This document shows, piece after piece, positions 1-6,605 of a stretch of 24,488 bases of DNA (position 1 is the stretch's first letter; each line of letters begins with the position of its first letter). Source of the stretch: Baffinella frigidus (taxonomy: Eukaryota > Cryptophyceae > Cryptomonadales > Baffinellaceae). The stretch lies in NCBI GenBank assembly GCA_026770585.1, contig MU646335.1:74836-99323 (forward strand), read 5' to 3'. The notes under the pieces are model-generated. The model searched no databases, was not told the DNA's origin, and saw nothing but the letters and a program-made list of their open reading frames with translations. Position numbers and translations under genes: made by a program.

Positions 1-7
1 GGCTATT

Positions 8-153
8 GGCCTATCTCTTAACGGGTTATCGGCCTATCTCCTAACGGGTTATTGGCCTATCTCTTAACGGGTTATTGGCCTATCTCGTAACGGGTCATTG
101 GCCTATCTCTTAACGGGTTATTGGCGCATCTCTTAACGGGTTATTGGCGCATC
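8..153. repeat. 23-bp tandem minisatellite, about 6.3 copies
   Basis: A 23-base unit (GGCCTATCTCTTAACGGGTT plus ATT) begins at 8, 31, 54, 77, 100 and 123, with a partial copy at 146. Copies differ by one or two bases; the last two share GGCGCATC in place of GGCCTATC. The array ends a few bases before the acceptor AG of the first helicase exon (156-157), so it lies in the upstream intron and replaces any normal polypyrimidine tract. Confidence 0.95.
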
Positions 154-157
154 GCAG

Positions 158-3100
158 GCTTTGAACGCGGCGGCAGGGATGCCCACGGGGATGGATTCCG
201 AGAACCACTTCACCGAAGAGCTCGAGATCAACGACTACCCCCAGGTTCCCACACAAGGCGGATCACACACCCTTTTTAAAACCCGGGGAGCTGTACAAGT
301 CAGGTGGTGTGTAGTAATTTTCATGTTTTTGCCACGTGTCGGCCCGCTTTTCGGGGGAACACGTGACCAACTCCGTACAAATCGCCTACAATCGTCATTT
401 GTAAGGGGGTATTGGGGGCCGACGGGGATGGATTCCGAGAACCACTTCACCGAAGAGCTCGAGATCAACGACTACCCCCAGGTCTGTCCTCCCGTAGCAG
501 TGACTGATCCACGATCCGGTTTTGTAGAGCGCTTGCGGGAAAACTTGTCGGATTTCAACGAGAAATGTTTTCAGAATCTCAGAGAATTTGTACCAGAATC
601 GTTTAGATGGACCGGTTTCATGTCACGTCCTGGTACAGAAGTTCTGAATTTCTGAAAATATTTCTCGTGAAATCCGACAAGTTTTCCCGCAAGCGCTCTA
701 CCGGGACGGTGACTGGCTCCGGTTCGCTCCCCGTCCCCTTTCGGGTTTCGCGTTTTGGGGTTAGGGTTTAGGGTTTTGGGTGGACAACCTTTGTTCCAGG
801 AGACGTGAGGATCTGGCGCCATGAAACAAACACTCGAACCCCACACCCCAAACCCCAAACCCCACACCCCACACCCCAACCCCCAAACCCCAGACCCCAA
901 ACCCCAAACCCCAAACCCCACACCCCAACCCCCCCCTTCTAGCACGCAGATTGAGACCTTGCGAGGCGGATCAACTCGAGGATGGGGCCTGGGCTATCTT
1001 CTTCAAGGGAAGGTGCAAACTCGCACCTTTCCCCCGGGAAACGGCCCGACTATACCCAGGATCTGATGCAGTTCGGGGGGCGTGTGTGCAGCACGCGCGG
1101 TGGAAGGCGACGCAGCGCGAGAGCACGCTCTTCGCGAACCTCCGGAACAAGCAACCCGCACACCTATCACACATCACAAACCACACACCACACACCACCC
1201 ATCGCACACCACGCCACGCCACGATGACCTGTGTACCAACTTGATTGCGTCTTTCTATTATGTATGCACTACTAAAACTATTGTTGTCCGGAATCCGGAC
1301 TAAGTTGACAGATTTGTGGGTGAATTGACTTTAAAAAAATGCCAAGTTGGTACACAGGTCATCGTGGCGTGGCCCACAGCACTGGAGACAGGCTCGAAAC
1401 CCCAGCGCCTTTCCCCCAGAAAACGGCCGAACCTATCCCTTAAGTGACCAGGCCTCCGAATTTGGGGGCCTGAGGTCTAGGCAGGTCCTAGGGCCCTACG
1501 GTAGGGCGTATGAGCCTACTGGTCACTTGAGGGATACCCTGGATCTGATCGACTTCGGGGGGGGTGCAGCACGCGCGGTGGAAGGCGACGCACCGCGAGA
1601 GCACGCTCTTCATCCACGAGTTCAACGACGTCTGCGTTACGACCAAGGGCGTCTACGTCAAACCGGGTTTGCCCTACCCCCGAAACCCTGAACCCGAAAC
1701 CTGAAACCCGAAAACTCTGAACTCGAAAAGCGTGCGTTGCGACCAAGGGGGTGTACGTCAAGCCGGGTCTAAACCCTACACCCCAAACCCCAAACCCCAA
1801 ACCCCAAACCCCAAACCCCAAACCCCAAACCTGAAAGCCTAAACACTAAACATTAAACACATCGACGTCTGCGTTACGACAAAGGGCGTATATTTCAAGC
1901 CGGGTTCGCCCTCTACCCGAAACCCTGAACCCGAAACCCGAAACCTGAAACACTCAACATTAAACACTGCAGTGTGCGTCTCCACCAAGGGCGTCTACGT
2001 CAAGCAGGGTTTGCCCTGCACCCGAAACAATGAACACTCAACACTCAACACCAAACACCAAAAACTAAGCCCCAAACACTTATCCCTGAACTCCTGAACC
2101 CTCAACCCTGAACCCGAAACACTCAACCCTAAGCCCTGAACCCTGAACCCTGAACCCTGAACCCTGAACCCTAAACACTGAACTTTGAATACTAAACACT
2201 AAACGCTAAACACTAAACACTAAGCACTGAACCCTGAACTCCTGATCCCTGAACCCCAAACCAGGCCTGCAGCCGCCCGTGGGGGAACGCAAGCTGTTCC
2301 TGCTCATCGAGGCGGACACCGAGCGCAAGGTCGCCTATCCCTGAATCCCGTCGCTTCCTCCCGAATCCTGACACCCGAAACGGGAAACTCGATACCGGGA
2401 ACTCGAAACGGGAAACCCGAAACACGGAACCCGAGACCTGAAACACGAAACCCTAAATTCGAACCCCTGAACCCTGAACCCTGAACCCTCAAATCTGAAC
2501 CCTGAACCCTGAACCCTGAACCCTGAACCCTGGCATCTCTCTCTCGCTGACATCATTCATTCATCCATTCATTGAACAATTCAAATAATTCATTCGTTCA
2601 TTCATCCATCCATTCATTGGTGACAGATGAAAGGCCGTGTTGGCATACGTATCCCTCAAGTGACCATAGGGTGAATATTCACCCTAACTCGCCCTAGGCA
2701 GGTCGTAGGGCCCTACCGTAGGGTGTATGAGCCTACTGGTCACTTAAGGGATATTCACAAAGGTCTTTCTCGTGGCGACTCATAAAAAAGGCCGTGGTGC
2801 TATTAACACAGGCCTCTCTCTCTGCCAGTCTGGCAGGTGACAGGCCGTGTTGGTACGGGGGTACCTCGCTCATCAGAAACCGCCCCCCCCCTAGCAACAC
2901 CATAGGACCCTGGGCATGGTCCTACTGTGAAGGTCCTGGAGGGGGGCGGTTTCTTATGAGCGAGGTACCCCTGTATGAATATTAACACAGGGTTGTTTTT
3001 TTTCTCGGTGAAAGGTGCGAAGGTGCAGCACTCAGCGAGACGGGCGGCTCCCAAGGCGTGGTACAGGGGTACCTCGCTCATAAGAAAGCGCCTTCACCTA

Positions 3101-3486
3101 GGACCCTACAGTAGGCCTATGCCTAGGGCCCTATGGAGGTCCTAGGGGTGGGGGGCGGTTTCTTATGAGCGAGGTACCCATGTTTATCCGGGGAAACCTA
3201 TTTTTCTTTAGTTTGATGGCCACGAAAATTACTACACAACTGCTTTAGTATTACTAATAAGAACGAACCGTGTAGTAATTTTCGTTGACCTCAAACTAAA
3301 GAAAAATAGGTTTCCCCGGATAAATGTAGACCCTCGCATGGCGGCCGTGTTGGTATTAACAACGCCCTCTCTTTCTCGTGGTGGCAGGTGAAAGGCGCGA
3401 AGGTGCAGTACAAGAAGCTTCTGCAGGAGGCGACCCTCGAGTCAGACGACAACAAGCAACGCCTCTTCTCCAAGTACACCGTCTAG
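158..3486 (+). CDS. PRP5/DDX46-type DEAD-box pre-mRNA splicing helicase, C-terminal exons (5' part outside window)
   Basis: PRP5/DDX46 is an ATP-dependent RNA helicase that helps U2 snRNP bind the branch site during prespliceosome assembly in the nucleus. Only the C-terminal tail past the helicase core is here. Exons: 158-244, 1570-1666, 2265-2329 and 3388-3486 (TAG). Phases agree: CAG|GT to GCAG|CAC (phase 0), CCGG|GTTTG to CCAG|GC (phase 1), AAG|GTCGCC to GCAG|GTG (phase 0). The segments EELEINDYPQ, HARWKATHRE, VYVKPG, GERKLFLLIEA, VKGAKVQYKKLL and the end LFSKYTV match in order the conserved DDX46 tail, recalled as EELEINDFPQTARWKVT, then GTYFPPG, GERKIYLAIES and a C-terminal RYKVL. Nearly all third positions are G or C. 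About 100 codons are spread over 3.3 kb because the introns carry satellites and MITE-like elements. Whether the gene is functional is not certain: exon 1 and several exon edges are duplicated. Confidence 0.8.
185..483 (+). repeat. 62-bp direct duplication of the EELEINDYPQ exon end, copies 185-246 and 422-483
   Basis: The stretch running from ACGGGGATGGATTCC to the donor CCCCCAGGT occurs twice, 237 bases apart, with no differences I can find. The spacing is a multiple of three and the reading frame stays open across both, so readthrough from copy 1 to copy 2 is possible. Both copies end in CAG|GT, giving two candidate 5' splice sites (after 244 and after 481). Only one copy is expected in the protein, because the family has a single EELEIND motif. 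The 175 bases between (247-421) have no recognised content. Confidence 0.85.
527..698. mobile_element. MITE-like element, family B, copy 1
   Basis: Inverted-repeat element of 172 bp with long termini beginning GAGCGCTTGCGGGAAAACTT, flanked by TA on both sides (525-526 and 699-700). The arms stay complementary for roughly 45 bases. The interior holds a second inverted repeat bounded by GTAC motifs. It has no coding capacity, so any mobility would need a transposase in trans. It lies in the first helicase intron. A second copy is at 4615-4796. Confidence 0.85.
757..937. repeat. Telomere-like satellite (TTTAGGG and CCCCAAA types)
   Basis: A short GGGTTTAGGG stretch near 757-782 is followed at 836-937 by a 7-base AACCCCA array with CACCCCA variants. 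The strand switches from G-rich to C-rich between the two. It lies in the first helicase intron. This is degenerate interstitial telomere-like repeat, not a chromosome end. Confidence 0.8.
1024..1133 (+). pseudogene. Partial upstream duplicate of helicase exon 2 with its acceptor
   Basis: Bases 1024-1133 repeat the intron tail, acceptor GTGCAG and first 42 bases of the exon at 1570-1666. They encode HARWKATQRESTLF, against HARWKATHRESTLF in the complete exon. After ACGCTCTTC the similarity stops and no donor matching the real exon follows, so this is a truncated copy. It is also the empty-site counterpart of the family C element at 1436-1534. Confidence 0.75.
1213..1373. mobile_element. MITE-like element with perfect terminal inverted repeats of about 31 bp
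   Basis: GCCACGCCACGATGACCTGT and the following bases at 1213 are the reverse complement of the end at 1373, giving arms of about 31 bases around a roughly 100-base AT-rich interior. There is no coding capacity. No clear target duplication is visible, and it is unlike families A to D. It sits between the truncated and the full copy of helicase exon 2. Confidence 0.8.
1436..1534. mobile_element. MITE-like element, family C, copy 1
   Basis: A 99-bp element with termini TCCCTTAAGTGACC and GGTCACTTGAGGGA, flanked by TA (1434-1435 and 1535-1536). The interior carries the word CCTAGGGCCCTACGGTAGGG. The related segment at 1024-1133 lacks the element at the same place (near 1052), which shows a discrete insertion. 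Confidence 0.9.
1627..2032 (+). repeat. Four copies of an exon 3' end plus 5' splice site, spaced by telomere-like satellite
   Basis: The last bases of helicase exon 2, encoding VCVTTKGVYVKPG, recur at about 1729-1776, 1863-1907 and 1968-2015. The copies encode CVATKGVYVKPG, VCVTTKGVYFKPG and VCVSTKGVYVKQG. Most are followed by a donor-like GGGTTTGCCCT or GGGTTCGCCCT and then AACCCGAAACCCTGAA-type satellite. Copy 4 is preceded by an acceptor-like CACTGCAG. Protein-level similarity outlasts base-level identity, but the short length does not prove selection. Confidence 0.8.
1679..2262. repeat. Degenerate CCCTGAA/AACCCTA satellite filling intron 2
   Basis: Seven-base units of the types AACCCTG, AACCCGA, AACCCCA and AACACTA fill nearly all the space between the exon-edge copies and continue to the acceptor CCAG at 2261-2264. 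The polypyrimidine tract of the next exon is therefore made of satellite sequence. Confidence 0.85.
2340..2618. repeat. CCCTGAA satellite followed by ATTC-rich simple repeat
   Basis: Directly after the donor at 2330 the intron enters degenerate CCCGAAAC/CCCTGAA repeats up to 2536, including tandem GAACCCT units at 2463-2536. A CATTCATTCATCCATTC simple-sequence tract follows at 2555-2618. Confidence 0.8.
2652..2751. mobile_element. MITE-like element, family C, copy 2
   Basis: A 100-bp element with termini TCCCTCAAGTGACC and GGTCACTTAAGGGA and flanking TA (2650-2651 and 2752-2753). The interior has the AGGTGAATATTCACC palindrome plus the shared CTAGGCAGGTCGTAGGGCCC core. Confidence 0.9.
2856..2973. 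mobile_element. MITE-like element, family A, copy 1
   Basis: A 118-bp element whose ends match the family consensus CAGGGGTACCTCGCTCATAA (here with two substitutions) and its reverse complement, flanked by TA (2854-2855 and 2974-2975). The uninterrupted host version is GTGTTGGTATTAAC at 3347-3360, so the element added itself plus one TA. No coding capacity; the proline-rich peptides it yields in several frames are spurious. Confidence 0.9.
3064..3182. mobile_element. MITE-like element, family A, copy 2
   Basis: Starts CAGGGGTACCTCGCTCATAA after TA (3062-3063) and ends with GAGCGAGGTACCCATG. The TA on the right is altered to TT, and a family D element begins five bases later. Confidence 0.88.
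3187..3320. mobile_element. MITE-like element, family D
   Basis: A 134-bp near-perfect foldback with termini TCCGGGGAAACCTATTTTTC and about 30 further complementary bases, flanked by TA (3185-3186 and 3321-3322). The interior is AT-rich and includes a GTGTAGTAATTTTCGTTG motif that recurs in the elements near 21132 and 21721. No ORF. Confidence 0.88.
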
Positions 3487-3624
3487 ACGCCTCTCCAACA
3501 CTCTGGAAGCTTCTGGAATCTTCTGGACCTCTCCTGTCCAACTACACTCACGTCCAACTACGCGCTCCGACCGCGCTCGTTCGCAGCTTCTCGTTTGCAG
3601 CTCTGCGTTTCTGCAGAGCGGCTA
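3487..3624 (+). other. Probable 3' untranslated region of the helicase gene
   Basis: This stretch lies between the TAG at 3484-3486 and the next element. It has short direct repeats (GTCCAACTAC twice; GCAGCTTCTCGTTTGCAGCTCTGCG) but no coding signal and no obvious polyadenylation signal. Confidence 0.4.
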
Positions 3625-3857
3625 CAGGGGTACCTCGCTCATAAGAGACTGCCCACCCCCTACAGGGGTACCTCGCTCATAAGAAACCGCCACTCCCCTA
3701 GGACCACCGTAGGGCCCTAGCTAGGCATAGGCCTACTGTAGGGTCCTAGGGGGGGGCGGTTTCTTGTGAGCGAGGTACCCCTGTAGGACCACCGTAGGGC
3801 CATAAGCATAGGCATACTGTAGGGGGGGGGCACTTTCTTATGAGCGAGGCACCCCTG
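3625..3857. mobile_element. Family A element, outer copy, split by a nested family A element
   Basis: The left end begins at 3625 after TA (3623-3624) and runs to CCCACCCCC. It resumes at 3786 with GGACCACCGTAGGGCC and ends at 3857 before TA. Removing the inner element and one TA restores the normal family interior CCCCCTAGGACCACC. Confidence 0.9.
3663..3783. mobile_element. Family A element, inner nested copy
   Basis: A complete 121-bp copy inserted at a TA inside another copy of the same family, with TA on both sides (3661-3662 and 3784-3785). Its arms match each other better than those of the outer copy, as expected for a younger insertion. Confidence 0.9.
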
Positions 3858-3893
3858 TAGTTCGCAGCGCCTGTTGTTGGCAGCTGTTCGTCT

Positions 3894-3978
3894 GGGGATA
3901 CTACCCCGTGTAGGATCACCGGAGTGGCTTTACACTGTGTAAAGTCACTCCGGCCATCCTACACGGGGTAGTATCCCC
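3894..3978. repeat. 85-bp near-perfect palindrome
   Basis: GGGGATACTACCCCGTGTAG pairs with CTACACGGGGTAGTATCCCC. Complementarity continues through ACCGGAGTG and CTTTACAC to a tiny loop with only about three mismatches. It has no TA flanks and no sequence relation to families A to D. It may be a separate foldback element or a cruciform-forming site. Confidence 0.85.
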
Positions 3979-4064
3979 AGAATTCGTGTGCCGCGGGTGC
4001 GGCGCGCGAGCAGGCGCGGCGTGCTGGCGGGGGCGTGGAGATGAATGAATTTTGACAGCCGTTA

Positions 4065-4164
4065 CCCCTTGAGTGACCAGCAGGCTCATACGCCCTACCG
4101 TAGGGCCCTAGGACCTACCTAGGGCTTGCACGGGCGATTATTCGCCCGTTGGTCACTTAAGGGA
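4065..4164. mobile_element. MITE-like element, family C, copy 3 (inverted orientation)
   Basis: Termini CCCCTTGAGTGACC and GGTCACTTAAGGGA with flanking TA (4063-4064 and 4165-4166). The core CTACCGTAGGGCCCTAGGAC reads in the opposite direction from copies 1 and 2. Confidence 0.88.
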
Positions 4165-4228
4165 TACTACTGGGGTTATTCGCGAATCAGGACACGCCGC
4201 GTCACCGTAGGGTCCTACGGTGGGGCTA

Positions 4229-4457
4229 CATGGGGTACCTCGCTCATAAAAAAACGCACCCCCCTAGGACCACCATAGGGCCCTACAGGGGTACCTCGCT
4301 CATAAGAAACCGCACCCCCCTAGGACCACCGTAGGGCCCTACAGGGGTACCTCGCTCATAAGAAACCGCACCCCCCTAGGACCGCCGTAGGGCCCTAGGC
4401 ATGGTCCTACTGTAGGGTCCTAGGGGGAGGTGGTTTCTTATGAGCGAGGTACCCCTG
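4229..4457. mobile_element. Family A element with the left arm in three tandem copies
   Basis: Left ends start at 4229, 4286 and 4342 (57- and 56-base spacing). Each runs through the left terminus to GTAGGGCCC, and only the third continues to a right terminus at 4457. The right flank is CA, not TA. This is either slippage amplification of a half element or repeated insertion at one TA followed by loss of right halves. Confidence 0.85.
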
Positions 4458-4606
4458 CACATGCAGTCCTGCGAGACCACCCTAGGGGCGGAGCGTGTCC
4501 TGAATTCCGAGCAACCCCGTTATTTGTCTCGGCGAGGGCTGTTGCTGGCGGATCTGCATGCCCCCTCCCCCCACGCAGGCTGCATGCACGTTTCAGCACG
4601 ACCCTA

Positions 4607-4897
4607 CAGGGGTAGAGCGGTTGCGGGAAAACTTGGCGGATTTCAAAAAGAGAAGTTTTCAGAAATCAAGAATTTTGTACTAGGACGTGACATGAAAACG
4701 GTCCATCTAGACGATTCTGGTACAAATTCATTTGAAATTCTGAAAACATTTCTCAGAAAATCCGCCAAGTTTTCCCGCAAGCGCTCTACCTCGCTCATAA
4801 GAAACGCCCACCCCCGTAGGACCACCGCAGGGCCCTAGGCATAGGCCTACTGTAGGGTCCTAGGGGGGGGCGGTTTCTTATGAGCGAGGTACCCCTG
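4607..4897. mobile_element. Family A element interrupted by family B
   Basis: The left terminus CAGGGGTA is at 4607-4614. The family B element then intervenes, and the terminus continues as CCTCGCTCATAAGAAACG from 4799, ending at 4897 before TA. The insertion used the TA of GGGGTACCTC inside the terminal repeat. Confidence 0.9.
4615..4796. mobile_element. MITE-like element, family B, copy 2 (nested)
   Basis: A 182-bp element with termini GAGCGGTTGCGGGAAAACTT and matching right end, flanked by TA (4613-4614 and 4797-4798). It shares interior sequence with copy 1 around CTGGTACAAATTC and the GTCCATCTAGAC region. It has no coding capacity, although it yields spurious ORFs on both strands. Confidence 0.9.
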
Positions 4898-5373
4898 TAC
4901 AGCGGGACAGGCAGGCTCTTGTATGATACACGAGGGAGCGTGCGACTCGAACTCAACTTCAAAACAGCCATGCGCCCCGCCTCATTCTGTGGGTATCTAG
5001 GCCCCCAGGGCATCTAAGGACGCAAGGTTATGAGGACGTCAAAGGCAGGAGACTCCTCGGGACTCGTGGGGCCTGTAGCCTGAAGACATTCACCGAATGA
5101 GATTTATTCCTCCTTCACTCATGTCCAACACGGGCGACCCGGGGCCAATTTCATCATGCCGCGCCTCTCTCATACACGCCACGCCGCGCCTCTTTACAAC
5201 AAAACGGTGCAGGGGTATCATCCCAGCACAAACCCCCGCACCCCCGCACCCCGCTGCGCCCCTACGGCTGCACACTTGTGGGAGTCCGCCGCTGCCAGGC
5301 TGCCAGACTGCGAGGACGCCTTCCCCCCGCTACATGTAGACGGGAGGGGTAAGTTGACAAATCAGTCCCTCCG
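4898..5373. other. Intergenic stretch, no gene seen
   Basis: No recognisable element or exon. The part next to 5373 is probably the 3' untranslated and downstream region of the minus-strand gene. Overlapping short ORFs lack homology or splice-compatible structure. Confidence 0.4.
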
Positions 5374-6495
5374 CTAGACGGGAGTGTTGACGGGCTTGCT
5401 CGCCAATGATGTTCTCCTCTCTCTCTTCCCGGCCTGCGGCGTGCACGACGCCACCCCGTCCTGGTCACCATCGGCCCCGTCCTTTCTTCCCGCAGCGCCT
5501 CCCGCTGCGGCGTCCTCCCCCTCCTCCGGCTCTCCGCCAAGCGCCGCGTCGCCCGCCCCCGCGCTCGCGCCCGCGTCTGCAGCCTGGCAGCACGCGCACG
5601 TCGAGTAGAGCCACCCGCACTGGTTGCATGACGGGGCGAGAAACTCGTCAACATCGAACGGCGCATAGTAGGGCCGGTTGCTCGGGTGGCACGCCGTCGA
5701 GAAGTAGAGCGCGTTGTCATCGTGCTCCGTCAGCAGCGTCGACTCCGCGCCCGCGCCCGCGCCCGCGCCCGCACCCTCGCTGTGCCCCGCCCCACCCTCC
5801 GCGTTGCGCTTCGCCTCGTCTCGGTCGTCGGAGGCCATTTGCATGATGGAGCGGAGCTCCGACTGCACGGCGAGCTGCGCGCTGCCGCGCAGCATCTGCG
5901 CCTGGAAGATGAGCGTCTTCATCGCCTGCGTGCCCCGCCCCGCCCCGCGGTCAGCTGCTGCCACCAATCTGCTCGGGATGTAGGCAGCGCAAACTGCCTC
6001 GATTTGTGAAGGATGCAACCAGGGTTGGGTGTGGAGCTGCTTGGCGGCGGATCGAAGCGCCGAGGAGAAGCGCGCTGGCTGGCGTCGAGGTCAAAACATA
6101 AGGTACGCTGCCGGCGTGGGAGCTGGGCGCGAGTGGGGGGAGGGGGTGGGAGCGGTTGCGACCTTGGAGAACATTCCGGCGGGGAGTGTTTTTGCTGAGG
6201 TAGCGCAAACATCGCGCACTTCCTCCTTCGAGAGGATGCGCTGCTTCGGCGGCTGCTGCTCCTCGGTGGACGGATCCGCCTCGTCGTCGTCGTGCGCCCG
6301 CTTCTCCCCGACCGCGCTGCTGGGAAGGGGAGGGAAATCCAGCTCCATCGGTCCAAGCAGAAGCCCGGAGCTCGAGGAAGGTTCCGAAAAGGCCGGCCCG
6401 ATCGTGGCCCCGGAGGAGATCGGGGCAAGCTTCGCCCCAGAAGGGAACCAGTCGTCTCCGCCGGGGCTCTTCATCACGCCGCTGAAGTCACGCAT
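5374..6495 (-). CDS. Unknown low-complexity, probably nuclear protein (two exons, about 294 aa)
   Basis: Two minus-strand exons, 6495-6163 and 5925-5374, join in phase 0 through AAG|GTCGCA and CACGCAG|GCG; the intron is 237 bases. The first in-frame ATG (6495-6493) was taken as start. The N-terminal part is Ser/Gly/Pro-rich and holds an acidic patch flanked by basic clusters (KRAHDDDEADP and PPKQR), resembling a bipartite nuclear signal. Exon 2 begins AMKTLIFQAQMLRGSAQLAV, predicted helical, then SELRSIMQMASDDRDEAKR, a Gly-Ala run, a conserved-looking CNQCGWLYSTCACCQ cysteine cluster near protein residues 210-225, and an Ala/Gly/Glu-rich tail ending SKPVNTPV. I recognise no family. The cysteines could bind a metal, but this is a guess. 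Divergent from the gene starting at 6606. Confidence 0.6.
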
Positions 6496-6605
6496 CGTGT
6501 CCTCGCCGCTACTCCCCTTGTCAAACGCCAACAAATTTTCTGCACTTCTTTGCTCAGTTCAGCCGGCGCCGCGCTACGAATACGCCCGCCGCTCACAGCC
6601 GCTCG
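6496..6605. promoter_or_regulatory. Short bidirectional intergenic region
   Basis: About 110 bases separate the proposed minus-strand start at 6495 from the plus-strand ATG at 6606, so both promoters must lie here or overlap the 5' leaders. No TATA box or other clear element is visible. Confidence 0.35.

Larger units (their letters stand above)
2621..3040 (+). repeat. Three diverged copies of the final-exon acceptor region
   Basis: The acceptor zone of the last helicase exon (3343-3411: GGCCGTGTTGGTATTAAC, pyrimidine tract, GGCAG, GTGAAAGGCGCGAAGG) has partial relatives at 2621-2650, about 2782-2855 and about 2976-3040. The third retains GTGAAAGGTGCGAAGGTGCAG, which would encode VKGAKVQ, then diverges. 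Copies 1 and 2 are interrupted by a family C and a family A element respectively. Confidence 0.65.

Noticed and set aside
1-153. CRISPR array
   Set aside because: The 23-base units are contiguous with no unique spacers, and the sequence is eukaryotic.
951-1010. Possible extra helicase exon after ACGCAG at 945-950
   Set aside because: The conserved family tail runs directly from NDYPQ to HARWK with no residues between, so an exon here would break the alignment. No convincing donor is present.
2794-3081. ORFs encoding proline-rich peptides such as RGTSLIRNRPP or GYLAHKKPPPS, recurring along the window
   Set aside because: They are translations of the family A inverted repeat in various frames. 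They recur only where the element occurs and have no independent coding support.
5384-6009. Plus-strand ORFs (5384-5608, 5406-5846, 5686-6009, 5714-5983)
   Set aside because: They overlap the minus-strand gene, whose exons join in phase and show a structured protein. The plus-strand frames are low-complexity mirror products of GC-rich codons.
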